From Flavipsychrobacter stenotrophus (GTDB lineage: Bacteria; Bacteroidota; Bacteroidia; Chitinophagales; Chitinophagaceae), in contig NZ_PPSL01000001.1 of the NCBI RefSeq assembly GCF_002954265.1, forward strand, positions 620,001 to 684,000: a stretch of 64,000 bases of DNA, in the 5' to 3' direction. The notes beneath the pieces were generated by a model. That model was not told where the DNA came from, did not search any database, and was given only the letters and a program-made list of their open reading frames with translations. The position numbers and the translations under genes are program-made. Positions 1-7,622 of this stretch are shown in pieces. Position 1 is the first letter of the stretch. Every line of letters starts with the position of its first letter.

Positions 1-718
1 CATCATTGGGCAGACCCATTTTTTGAAATGCTTTTACAATACCTGCAGTGTCTTCTACCATGCTTATGCTGCGGTCGCCCTCAAATACAATCTTCTTCTT
101 CTCGAAAACGTACTTCACCATGTCTCCATTCACATGGTGCACCACATTGTTTCTGCCGGGCACAAACTCTACCAAGCTCGCAAATGTATCGGCCGGCAGC
201 TCATAGGGCACTTTTACCAAAAGGAACTTATCTGATGCATATGCCTTCATAAAAAATGGTGCTACAGCTATGGTCATATCGGGCGCCCCTGCAAGAGATG
301 ATGGGTAATGGGGGAGCGCAGGCATTTTGTCTTTGGGCCCTTCGGGTGCGCCTTCCTTGGCCCATAGTGCCAGTACGTCTATTTCGTATTGGGTCAATAC
401 TCGCTGGCCTTTAAATTCGGTATAGTGCGGGTCGGCGGGCCATGGGGGCATCATCCGCTCTTTGGTAACAAATGCCATAGACCCGGCATATTGTTTGGCG
501 TCCTGGTAGGTAATGAAAGCAAAGTGAGCACCTCCGTTGGGCCGGTGACAAACTGTGCAGTTGTCATATAGTATTGGTGCTACATGCTCGGTAAAGTTGA
601 CATGCGCAGGCACTTTCCTGTCTTCATTAGCTGATACTTTCTTATCACCATTGCAGCTGCCCATAAGCGCCGCCATGATAATGAACACAAACGATAAAGC
701 ACTAGACCTCTTCTTCAT
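1..718 (-). CDS. Cytochrome c-like lipoprotein with copper-monooxygenase-like region (partial)
   Basis: The reading frame opens at 718 on the minus strand and runs off the left edge, so only about 239 N-terminal residues are present. The start gives a lipoprotein signal: basic MKKR, a hydrophobic stretch and the lipobox LMGSC with Cys22, so the mature protein should be membrane-anchored outside the cytoplasm. A haem-attachment motif CTVCH lies at residues 54-58 and a typical MMPPWP segment at 89-94. Further on, VVHHVN (His194-His195) resembles the paired-His copper site of type II ascorbate-dependent monooxygenases, which some Bacteroidota and planctomycete proteins join to an N-terminal cytochrome c domain. 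The substrate is unknown, and the C-terminal half that would test the copper assignment is missing. The gene overlaps the 3' end of the YihY gene by 17 bp, so the two are probably co-transcribed. Confidence 0.8.
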   Translation of the reverse strand, partial: MKKRSSALSFVFIIMAALMGSCNGDKKVSANEDRKVPAHVNFTEHVAPILYDNCTVCHRPNGGAHFAFITYQDAKQYAGSMAFVTKERMMPPWPADPHYTEFKGQRVLTQYEIDVLALWAKEGAPEGPKDKMPALPHYPSSLAGAPDMTIAVAPFFMKAYASDKFLLVKVPYELPADTFASLVEFVPGRNNVVHHVNGDMVKYVFEKKKIVFEGDRSISMVEDTAGIVKAFQKMGLPND

Positions 719-1640
719 AACTGGCATCCTGAGAGAGTTTACCTAATAATATACTTATGTTTAGCTCATAGCCCAGCAGAATGATCACCGTATTGAGCCA
801 CACCAACACCATGAAGGCGATCAATGTGCCTATAGAGCCATAAACCTTGTTGTAATTTAAGAAGTTGTTTACCAGGAAGAAAAATACCGAAGTGGCCAGC
901 ATAGACGCCAATGTAGCGAATACCGAACCTGCCGTAATAAACTTCAACTTGTGTTTGAGTGACGGGCCGTACCTGTAAATGAAGCAGAATGTAAAGAACA
1001 CGATCAGTATTAAAATGGTGATACTGAGTATCTTAACTGCTACCAGGTGAGGGAATATTTTAAGTAACAACTTGTTCAGGCTTTTGTTTTGCAGCACCAA
1101 TACCGCCAGTGTCAATACCGCCACCAGTATGAGCATGACGGTAAGCTTTATAGCCATCCACCGGCGCTGCAGGCCGGTTCTTTTCTTATATAATACCTCG
1201 CTACGGTCGAAACTTTTCATTAGCCCCATCATGCCATTGCTGGAGAAGAAGAGCACCATTAAGATACCTATAGACAACACATCGTGATGCTGCTTGCCCA
1301 TAAAATCTCTGATTATGCCACTTACACTGCTGTAAATACGTTGATTGGGAGTAACCAGTTTTAGTGTGGATAAGATGGTCTGCTGTACATTTTTCAGGGG
1401 TAGATAAGGTACCAGTGAAAAGATGAACAGGAAAGTTGGCGGCATGGCCATGATGAAATTATATGTAACTGCCGCAGCTCTTTCCGTCAACCTTACTTTC
1501 CTAATTTCCTGAACAAAGAACTTACTGACCTCATACAATGTTGCACCATCTACACCAGGCAATACCACACTGTGTGCCTTTTTGAACACATAGCGCACCG
1601 GGCGAAGTTTGTAAACATTTATGTCAGGTTGTTTTATCAT
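702..1640 (-). CDS. YihY/virulence factor BrkB family inner-membrane protein
   Basis: A 312-residue protein with a soluble N-terminus of about 55 residues followed by roughly six hydrophobic segments, including stretches around ITILILIVFFTF and IGTLIAFMVLVWLN. Near the first segment, RAAAVTYNFIMAMPP fits the conserved AAxxxYxxLxSxxP-type signature of the YihY/BrkB family (once called ribonuclease BN). Length and layout fit the family, whose molecular role is unsettled; some members have been linked to serum resistance or transport. The gene overlaps the downstream cytochrome c lipoprotein by 17 bp, suggesting one transcript. About 300 bp of repeat-bearing DNA separates it from the cysteine desulfurase gene upstream. 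The family call is fairly secure, but no specific function can be given. Confidence 0.85.
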   Translation of the reverse strand: MIKQPDINVYKLRPVRYVFKKAHSVVLPGVDGATLYEVSKFFVQEIRKVRLTERAAAVTYNFIMAMPPTFLFIFSLVPYLPLKNVQQTILSTLKLVTPNQRIYSSVSGIIRDFMGKQHHDVLSIGILMVLFFSSNGMMGLMKSFDRSEVLYKKRTGLQRRWMAIKLTVMLILVAVLTLAVLVLQNKSLNKLLLKIFPHLVAVKILSITILILIVFFTFCFIYRYGPSLKHKLKFITAGSVFATLASMLATSVFFFLVNNFLNYNKVYGSIGTLIAFMVLVWLNTVIILLGYELNISILLGKLSQDASYEEEV

Positions 1641-1939
1641 GCCCGGGTTCAGGACTCTATTTTTAGCTTGCGAAGGTAGTTATTGTAAGGTGCATTAGGT
1701 TGTAAGATCTGCTACGGATAAACCAGGCTGCCCTAATTTATAAGGGCCCGGCCTAACGGGCAATAGTATTGAGCAAAGAGAAAGCTGCTTATACAGACAT
1801 GCGATACCTTCGGCATCGGTGTTCCTTTCTATCTGTTTTTGCTATAGACATATGATGCCTTCGGCATCAATACAGTTCGTTCTATCCTATCTCTAACTTG
1901 CTTTCAAACCGTTGTCTGCTCTGTTCCTCCGCTCTCACC
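1641..1939. repeat. Intergenic stretch with paired GATACCTTCGGCATC-type palindromes
   Basis: No gene is seen here. At about 1797-1880 there are two short palindromes of the form GATACCTTCGGCATC / GATGCCTTCGGCATC, separated by a shared linker containing TTTTTGCTATAGACAT. The same two palindromes and linker recur at about 24028-24100 inside a larger inverted-repeat element, so this is a dispersed repeat family. Here the outer inverted arms of that element are not evident. Confidence 0.7.
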
Positions 1940-3073
1940 TTATATTAATTCCTTCAGCTTCTCTATCACCGCATCTACCTCTTCTTTAGTATTGTGCTTG
2001 CAGAAAGAGAAACGGATAGGCACCAGGCTGTCAGACTTGCCATTGTGCAGGGCCTTGATAACATGGCTTACAGAAGAAGCACCGCTTGTACAGGCACTAC
2101 CACCGCTTACACAGATACCGGCCATATCTAAGCTGAATAATAACAGGTCGGATTTTTCGGTACGCGGGAAAGAAACGTTCAATACGGTATACAGGCTACG
2201 GCCATTGGTGTCGCCATTGAATAATACGCCGGGGAATAACTCCTGCAAGCGTGTACCCATATAGGTTTTGAGTCCGTTGATGTGTGCACTGTCTTTTTCG
2301 TAAGTAGCGGTAGCCATTTCAAGGGCTTTGGCAAATCCTACGATACCATACAGGTTTTCGGTGCCTGCGCGCATATTACGCTCCTGGCTACCACCGTTGA
2401 TGTATGGCTTTATTTGTATGTTCTCGTTTACGTAGAGTATACCTACACCCTTAGGTCCGTGAAATTTATGACCGGCACCATTCAGGAAGTGGATATAGGT
2501 GTTCTTCAGATCGAAAGGATAGTGGCCTACGGTCTGTACAGTATCTGAATGGAAGATTGCGTCATACTTTCTGCACAATTCGCCAACAGCCTTGATATCC
2601 AGCAGATTGCCGATCTCATTGTTTGCATGCATGAGGGTGACCACCGTACGATCGGGGCTACCTGCCAGCAGTTCTTCCAGGTTGTTCATGTCTACATGAC
2701 CATTAGGGGTCAGGTTTACATAACTCAGTTTTGCCTGTCCGCTATGCGCCAGGTACTCTACAGTATGCAGGGTAGCGTGGTGCTCTATAGATGATGTAAT
2801 GATGTGCTTGCAACCCAGATCGCGGATGGCAGCATTGACAGCAGTATTAGTACTTTCTGTACCGCCCGAGGTAAAGAATATCTCACCCGGATTAGCATTG
2901 AGGATCTTTGCCACGCTCTTACGCGCATTTTCTATAGCCAGCTTTGTTTCCCTTCCGTAAGAATATACAGAAGACGGGTTACCAAACTTTTCAGTAAGAA
3001 AAGGCATCATTACGGTCAACACTTCAGGATCAAGAGAAGTAGTTGCGGCATTGTCAAAATAGATCCGGCTCAT
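1940..3073 (-). CDS. Cysteine desulfurase (IscS/NifS family)
   Basis: A PLP-dependent class V aminotransferase-fold enzyme of 377 residues that moves sulfur from L-cysteine to an enzyme persulfide, giving alanine, for Fe-S cluster or tRNA thiolation. Diagnostic features are the N-terminal YFDNAATT, TSGGTESTN at 68-76, the PLP lysine in GAGHKFHGPKG (Lys203), and the catalytic Cys328 in GGSACTSG on a short loop. Length matches the family (about 380-400). No IscU, SufB or ThiI partner lies nearby, so its sulfur acceptor cannot be told from context, and the symbol is left blank because iscS, nifS and csd-type paralogues cannot be separated here. A TATTTTTG -7-like element on the minus strand at 3108-3115 lies about 35 bp before the start. 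Confidence 0.93.
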   Translation of the reverse strand: MSRIYFDNAATTSLDPEVLTVMMPFLTEKFGNPSSVYSYGRETKLAIENARKSVAKILNANPGEIFFTSGGTESTNTAVNAAIRDLGCKHIITSSIEHHATLHTVEYLAHSGQAKLSYVNLTPNGHVDMNNLEELLAGSPDRTVVTLMHANNEIGNLLDIKAVGELCRKYDAIFHSDTVQTVGHYPFDLKNTYIHFLNGAGHKFHGPKGVGILYVNENIQIKPYINGGSQERNMRAGTENLYGIVGFAKALEMATATYEKDSAHINGLKTYMGTRLQELFPGVLFNGDTNGRSLYTVLNVSFPRTEKSDLLLFSLDMAGICVSGGSACTSGASSVSHVIKALHNGKSDSLVPIRFSFCKHNTKEEVDAVIEKLKELI

Positions 3074-3159
3074 TAATATTGTTTAGTTGTATTAGTTATT
3101 GGGAGTACAAAAATAACCTATTCTTTGAAATTATGGGTATTGGTGATGTAAATCAGGTG

Positions 3160-3900
3160 TTTTGGGGTGATTATGGATGGGGGATTTAACATTTCTTGTA
3201 TGTGTGGTGTGGGTGTTTGGTTGTGTTCAGTTGCTGTACCCAACCGCTTACTTACTTTTCTTTGTCCCCGAAGGATCGGGATGTACCAGCTGCCGTCCCG
3301 CAATAAGCGGGATAAACTCCGAAAGAAACAAAGAAAACGGGCATCCCGAAAGCTTTCGGGACGAACTGCTCCGCACGCAAAAGGAGCCAGGCTGCGCATT
3401 GTTGTGGTTGGCCAGACCGCTCTTCGCAAGCTCAGCCAACGCTTCTTGCTCAGCCGCCGTTGTCGTAAATTTTGAGTTAATGCCCGATGGAAATGAAAAT
3501 TTGAATCGGGCATGGGGATGATGTAATGTGTTGTTTTTCATGTGGTTGTGATTTTGTGGTATGCCCGATTGTGCCCGATGGGTGTTTGGTAGTGCTCAGC
3601 TGCTTTGTCCAACCGCTTACTTACTTTTCTTTGTGCTGCCGCAAAGAAAAGTAACAAAAGAAAGCGGGCACTTTTGCGAACTGCTCCGCACGCAAAAGGA
3701 GCCGGGCAGCGTGTTGTTGTGGTTGGCCAGACCGCTCTTCGCAAGTTCAGCCAACGCTTCTTGCTCACCTTCAGTTGTCTTGAAATTTGAGGTAATGCCC
3801 GATGGAAATGAAATTTGAATCGGGCATTGGTTTGGTGTAATGTGTTGTTATTCATTTGGTTGTGGTTTTTGGGGATGCCCGATTGTGCCCGATGGGAGTT
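3160..3900. repeat. Tandem intergenic repeat island, copy 1
   Basis: Two successive units (about 3160-3513 and 3514-3827) plus the start of a third. Each unit ends in a hairpin with perfect 9-bp arms ATGCCCGAT/ATCGGGCAT (3480-3513 and 3795-3827). Each carries a TTACTTTTCTTTG / CAAAGAAAAGTAA inverted segment or remnant and a conserved block containing GGTTGGCCAGACCGCTCTTC. The same unit occurs at 58250-58870. Several 60-130 codon open frames cross it on both strands, but they are repeat-encoded and lack credible starts or family features, so I do not call genes here. Confidence 0.8.
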
Positions 3901-3922
3901 TGGTGGGGATTTGCAATTTGCC

Positions 3923-3949
3923 CGTCATTGCGAGGAACGAAGCAATCTC
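3923..3949. repeat. Short dispersed palindromic repeat (CGTCATTGCGAGGAACGAAG type)
   Basis: A 27-bp sequence starting CGTCATTGCGAGGAACGAAG. A related element in the opposite orientation is at 20365-20393 (GATTGCTTCGCGAAGGGCTC and on). From memory, this repeat type is widespread between genes in Bacteroidota and other phyla. Confidence 0.6.
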
Positions 3950-4050
3950 ACATCGGGGTAGACGACGCCAAACACTGGTTTTTCGGGAATCGGGAGATTC
4001 CCTTCCGGTCGAACGTAGTCGGGAGACTTCGCTCAGCTGAGTTTTTGAGG

Positions 4051-4199
4051 GGTTTTCCGCCAATAGTGGTTTTTTGCGTTTCCGGCAGTTTTTTTTGGTG
4101 CGTTTCCTGTAGATAGCTGTGTGGATAGGGTTTTCAGAGGATTTTGAAAACCGCCAGTTTCCGCAGTTTTCCGCAGTTTTTTCGCCAATTTCCGCCGAA
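4051..4199. repeat. TTTCCGC-rich array, copy 1
   Basis: A T-rich stretch with at least five TTTCCG cores, several within TTTTCCGCCA or CCGCAGTTTTCCGCAG. Block 4051-4108 and block 4153-4181 are repeated nearly identically at 58966-59023 and 59068-59096, each time just after a copy of the repeat island. Function unknown. Confidence 0.6.
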
Positions 4200-4446
4200 C
4201 TACTTCTTTAGTTTTTCTATGTATGGGGCAAAATGATCGTGGTATGTCAGGGGTGGTTTATTGTTCCCATCATAGCTATTTGCTATTTCCGGGTGTAAAG
4301 TTGGGGCTTGTTTTGGTATGTTCCAAAAGAAGATATTCACAGAAAATGAGGGTTTTCGGGGTTAAGTGGTGGTGGATGAATGGGTTAGGAGCGGTTATTT
4401 GATGTGGATAAGATTTTTGGGGTTAATGTATTAATCGTAGATAAGG

Positions 4447-4500
4447 AAATTTGAAAATTGCCAACCGCTATGACGTAGTCGGAAGACTACGCCAAACATG
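4447..4500. repeat. Solitary REP element of the RAYT-associated family
   Basis: Two adjacent hairpins: AATTTGAAAATT next to TGCC, then GACGTAGTCGGAAGACTACG followed by CCAAACATGG. The same paired-hairpin layout and sequence flank the RAYT gene at 23132-23184 and 23774-23829. No transposase gene lies beside this copy. Confidence 0.75.
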
Positions 4501-4949
4501 GAAGCAATTATATTATAGTATAACTAGGTAGTAGGCTGTATTTTATATGTAAGGTATCATAATATTACAACGCGTCGATATGGAAAACTAAACTACATTT
4601 AAAGTGTATTATAATTGCAATATTTGTGCGCGTATTTGACATTTGTTGCTCGCTATTGTTCACTGTTGTATATAAATGTGTTTTTTTGTGACTTTTTGTG
4701 TCACTTTGTATCGCAAAGTTTGAGGAATGATACTTAATATGCTCGTAGTTCCTTTTAATGGCTTTTATAGGGTGTGTGTATTACACACCAAAATTGTTGA
4801 AAAAAAGTGCCTTAAAATGGCAAAATAATATTTGAAAAACAAAACTTTACAGAATATCTACTTATATTTGCTCTAAATGACAAAAGCCCACCGGATGAGG
4901 GCAGGCATTTGAAAAACTTAAGATTAAATCTTGGTTGTTTTTTGCACAA
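4501..4949. other. AT-rich gene-free stretch
   Basis: No gene, RNA or clear repeat is seen in these roughly 450 bases. Base composition is strikingly AT-rich and matches the phage-like islet that follows. If the promoter at 4950-4980 is active, this stretch would be its transcribed region; the longest ATG frame immediately downstream of it is only 11 codons. Confidence 0.4.
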
Positions 4950-4980
4950 CAAAGATACGACAATAAGTCGTATTGCCAAA
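4950..4980 (-). promoter_or_regulatory. Leftward Bacteroidota-type promoter with palindromic operator
   Basis: On the minus strand, TTTG (4977-4980), a spacer of exactly 19 bp, and TATCTTTG (4950-4957) match the Bacteroidota -33/-7 consensus perfectly. The perfect palindrome ATACGAC-N5-GTCGTAT (4955-4973) lies in the spacer and runs into the -7 box, as expected of a repressor site. It lies about 90 bp upstream of the Rha gene but points away from it. Confidence 0.55.
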
Positions 4981-5067
4981 TTTAATCCCACCTTTTTTAC
5001 TGGCTTTCCATTGTCCCTACGGTTCAGTTGTTTATAAATATTAATTTAATAATTAAAATTTTGAACA

Positions 5068-5823
5068 ATGGAATTAGTAATTAATTCAGGTGACAAGGTC
5101 ACAACCACATCAGTTATAGTAGCTGAAAAATTCGGAAAGAGACACGATAATGTCATAGGAGACATTGAAAAACTTGATATGCCAAGAGAATTTACCCTCC
5201 TCAATTTTAAGGAAGGTACTTATTCTACTAAAACAGGCAATCACAAAATGTACATAATGACTAGAGAGGGCTTCATGTCGTTAATGATGTCATTAACTGG
5301 CGCAAAGGCTGCAAAGTTTAGAGCTGATTTTATTAATGCCTTCACTATGATGGAGGAATTAATAAGAAAGCAAATAAAAGATCCATTAAATCATTATAGT
5401 AAAAGGATATTGGATGAGCCAACTAACAATTTGCCAGAAGTGTATTGGTCTGTATTTGACGAGAGCCACAGTGTGATGTTAAAGGTTGAAAAAGCAGTTG
5501 GGGTGTTTAGTCAGTTCGATTTAATAGATGGCAGCATAGGAAAGAGGTGGAAATCCCACCGAACTACTTCATCATTTGGGTTGGCTGAGATTGAGAACCC
5601 ATTCTCACCTAATCCGCCAAAAAAATGTATGCATTCATTTAAAGACAAACGAGGCAACATAGAATGTGCTTGCTACCACAATAGTGAAATTGTGGCGTTC
5701 AAAGGATGGCTAAAAAACACTTACACGAAAGAACATTTACCGAAATACCTGGAGACGAAATATGCTGACAATGTTGCAGTATTAGATAAGGTTAAACAAA
5801 TTTTCCCTAAACTATTAAAATGA
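5068..5823 (+). CDS. Rha family phage regulatory protein
   Basis: A 251-residue protein whose first ~110 residues fit the phage regulator Rha domain: SVIVAEKFGKRHDNVIGDIE near the N-terminus, then YIMTREGFMSLMMSLTGAKA and AAKFRADFINAFTMME. Rha proteins occur in temperate phages and were first described as blocking phage growth in hosts lacking IHF. The C-terminal half (from about residue 120) includes GWLKNTYTKEHLPKYLETKY and is not one I recognise; antirepressor-like proteins often carry such variable tails. Codon use is AT-rich compared with the surrounding chromosomal genes, pointing to acquisition from a phage. Upstream is a leftward promoter with a palindromic operator (4950-4980); downstream is a hairpin at 5855-5876. 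No structural phage genes or integrase are present, so this is a remnant or a small island. Confidence 0.85.
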   Translation: MELVINSGDKVTTTSVIVAEKFGKRHDNVIGDIEKLDMPREFTLLNFKEGTYSTKTGNHKMYIMTREGFMSLMMSLTGAKAAKFRADFINAFTMMEELIRKQIKDPLNHYSKRILDEPTNNLPEVYWSVFDESHSVMLKVEKAVGVFSQFDLIDGSIGKRWKSHRTTSSFGLAEIENPFSPNPPKKCMHSFKDKRGNIECACYHNSEIVAFKGWLKNTYTKEHLPKYLETKYADNVAVLDKVKQIFPKLLK

Positions 5824-5854
5824 TGTTGGTATACCTTAGGAATTATATAAACAA

Positions 5855-5876
5855 GTAGCCACCTTGTGGTGGCTAC
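5855..5876 (+). terminator. Hairpin after the Rha gene
   Basis: Perfect 9-bp stem GTAGCCACC/GGTGGCTAC with loop TTGT, 32 bp after the stop codon. There is no strong T run, so it may be a weak terminator or a processing site. Confidence 0.55.
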
Positions 5877-6021
5877 AGATAATTACTCGGAACTTTTACG
5901 GATGCCAGCTAACTGCGAATTAGCTTGTCAGATTTTAAACTGAATACAGGGTGTAACCTTGTATGCCTCCCATTTTTTGTACAAAACTAAAAACAATTTT
6001 TAAACTTCAAAATTTAACATA

Positions 6022-6162
6022 ATGTCTAAAGATAAAATAATATATATAAAGGCTGACCCGAAAAACCCTTCAAAGCCAGATCCAAAGGAATTGGGTAAAA
6101 TTAAAAAGAAAATGGAAGAAGATTTCATTAAATCTACAAGTAACATTTTCAAAAAAAGATAA
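6022..6162 (+). CDS. Small basic hypothetical protein (46 aa)
   Basis: A 46-codon frame opening MSKDKIIYIKADPKNPSKP and closing NIFKKR, very lysine-rich. It lies 31 bp ahead of the next small gene with the same AT-rich composition, so the two probably share a transcript. I do not recognise the family. Support comes from the clean ATG start after an A-rich leader, the codon pattern and the position within a run of small genes; a chance frame cannot be excluded. Confidence 0.45.
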   Translation: MSKDKIIYIKADPKNPSKPDPKELGKIKKKMEEDFIKSTSNIFKKR

Positions 6163-6192
6163 ATTATTAAACAATTTAAAATCAATATAGAA

Positions 6193-6432
6193 ATGGACGA
6201 TAAAATAAAAGAGTACAAACAATTTTTGCAATCAATTATTGATGAGCATAGCCCATTGCCATCTGGCGGCACGGTGCCCGCTATGCTTGAAAGAGTGACG
6301 GCATTTAAAAAATATATGGAGGATTTTAACGACCGTGGAACTTCAAAGGCAAATTCATTGAAAGCATCAGGCGTTTCTAAGGATGAGTTAATGCAGATAT
6401 CTAATGAGTATTTCCATAAGTTAACTATTTGA
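6193..6432 (+). CDS. Small hypothetical protein (79 aa) of the phage-like islet
   Basis: A 79-residue, probably alpha-helical, charged protein beginning MDDKIKEYKQFLQSIIDEH. No family recognised and no membrane or signal segment. It follows the 46-aa gene by 31 bp and is followed by a terminator-like hairpin at 6462-6489, consistent with the end of a short transcript. AT-rich codon use matches the Rha gene rather than the chromosome around it. An antisense frame of similar length (6000-6470) spans both small genes but has no independent support. Confidence 0.6.
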   Translation: MDDKIKEYKQFLQSIIDEHSPLPSGGTVPAMLERVTAFKKYMEDFNDRGTSKANSLKASGVSKDELMQISNEYFHKLTI

Positions 6433-6461
6433 TTCGTCAGAATGTCATAGACATTAAAAAC

Positions 6462-6490
6462 GAAACCCACATCTTACGGTGCGGGTTTCT
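6462..6490 (+). terminator. Terminator-like hairpin
   Basis: GAAACCC (6462-6468) pairs with GGGTTTC (6483-6489), 30 bp after the 79-aa gene. The T run is short, so strength is uncertain. Confidence 0.55.
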
Positions 6491-6523
6491 TACATTTATG
6501 TTGCGAAACTAAAATGTAATACT

Positions 6524-6703
6524 ATGAGTCAATTTAACTTTGAAAAGACATTAAAAGAAAATGTTGAGAAAGAGATAAGGAATAAAATAAGGAAGGCTTT
6601 CCCGCACATTACAAACTTCTCAGTTAAGTACGACGTAAAGAAACAGAAAGCATCTATTGACGGGCTGACACCTGAGCAGATTGATTTGATAATGAAACCT
6701 TGA
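6524..6703 (+). CDS. Small hypothetical protein (59 aa)
   Basis: A 59-residue protein starting MSQFNFEKTLKENVEKE and ending PEQIDLIMKP. The ATG at 6524 is chosen over an upstream GTG in the same frame because the GTG lies inside the terminator hairpin of the preceding gene. The protein is lysine-rich, with a mixed helix/strand pattern and no recognised family. It ends the AT-rich islet; the following 244 bases hold no gene. Confidence 0.5.
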   Translation: MSQFNFEKTLKENVEKEIRNKIRKAFPHITNFSVKYDVKKQKASIDGLTPEQIDLIMKP

Positions 6704-6947
6704 GTTCAAAGTTATACAAATCACCTACGAAGCACACAATTAACCAACCACCATACAAGTCGTAATTTTTTCCTGTCCAAAATAGGGTAAGCTGAATCTT
6801 TATTTTAATTCTGATCCTTTTCATAATCATAGTTTAGTTGCAGTAGGTTTATATATTCGACGATAGCCAAACCAAACAACGACACTTATCAGCCGATCGT
6901 TCGTATTCCCGACAGAAACATTAAATATCGTACCTTTATAACCAGTT

Positions 6948-7622
6948 ATGGACGAATATATTTCCTTTGAACAGATACCTTTTGGCAGTGATAATTTTGC
7001 TGATAACCCGGAGCCAAGGTGTCCCTGTGTACTCTTATTAGATACTTCTATTTCTATGGGTGGCCGGCCTATTGCCGAGCTGAATGAGGGTGTAAGAACC
7101 TTTAAGCAGGAGTTGATGCAGGACCATCTGGCTACCAAAAGGGTAGAGGTGGCGATCGTTACTTTTGGCCCGGTTACTGTAGAAGCCGATTTTCATACTG
7201 TACCCAATTTCCATCCCCGCGAACTGGACACTACAGGTGATACTCCATTGGGTGCAGCCATTAGCATGGGTGTAGATATGGTGGCCAGGAGGAAGAAGGA
7301 ATACAAAGAGCATGGTATCTCTTACTACAAGCCGTGGATCATACTGATAACTGATGGTGCGCCAACCGATGAATATAAGAAGGCGGCTATGCAGATAAAA
7401 GAGGGCGAGGCGGGTAAATCGTTCGCGTTCTTCGCTATAGGCGTAGAAGGTGCGAATATGGATATATTGAAAGAAATATCTGTGCGTGCCCCAATAAAGC
7501 TAAAGGGACTGATGTTCCGCGAATTTTTCCAATGGTTGTCGGCCTCTATGAAGATGGTGTCGAGCAAGAACCCCGGTAGCCAGGTAAACCTGTTACCACC
7601 AAGCGGCTGGTCTGAATTATGA
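6948..7622 (+). CDS. VWA-domain protein, YegL/TerY-like
   Basis: A 224-residue cytoplasmic protein that is essentially one von Willebrand factor A domain. The metal-ion (MIDAS) motif DTSIS sits at residues 32-36, with the supporting TTGDTPLGAA and LITDGAPTD segments further on. A CPC pair precedes the first strand. It belongs to the TerY/YegL group of bacterial VWA proteins. It overlaps the PP2C gene by 4 bp (ATGA), and a Ser/Thr-type kinase gene follows, reproducing the E. coli YegL (VWA), YegK (PP2C), YegI (kinase) set with very similar protein lengths. By analogy it may be a substrate-binding or scaffold partner of the kinase/phosphatase pair. It has no signal peptide or membrane segment. 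Confidence 0.88.
   Translation: MDEYISFEQIPFGSDNFADNPEPRCPCVLLLDTSISMGGRPIAELNEGVRTFKQELMQDHLATKRVEVAIVTFGPVTVEADFHTVPNFHPRELDTTGDTPLGAAISMGVDMVARRKKEYKEHGISYYKPWIILITDGAPTDEYKKAAMQIKEGEAGKSFAFFAIGVEGANMDILKEISVRAPIKLKGLMFREFFQWLSASMKMVSSKNPGSQVNLLPPSGWSEL

Noticed and set aside
3118-4116. Several overlapping 60-130 codon frames on both strands
   Set aside because: They recur with the same text at 58428-59136, differ in frame between units, and have no promoter or family features; they are by-products of the repeat units.
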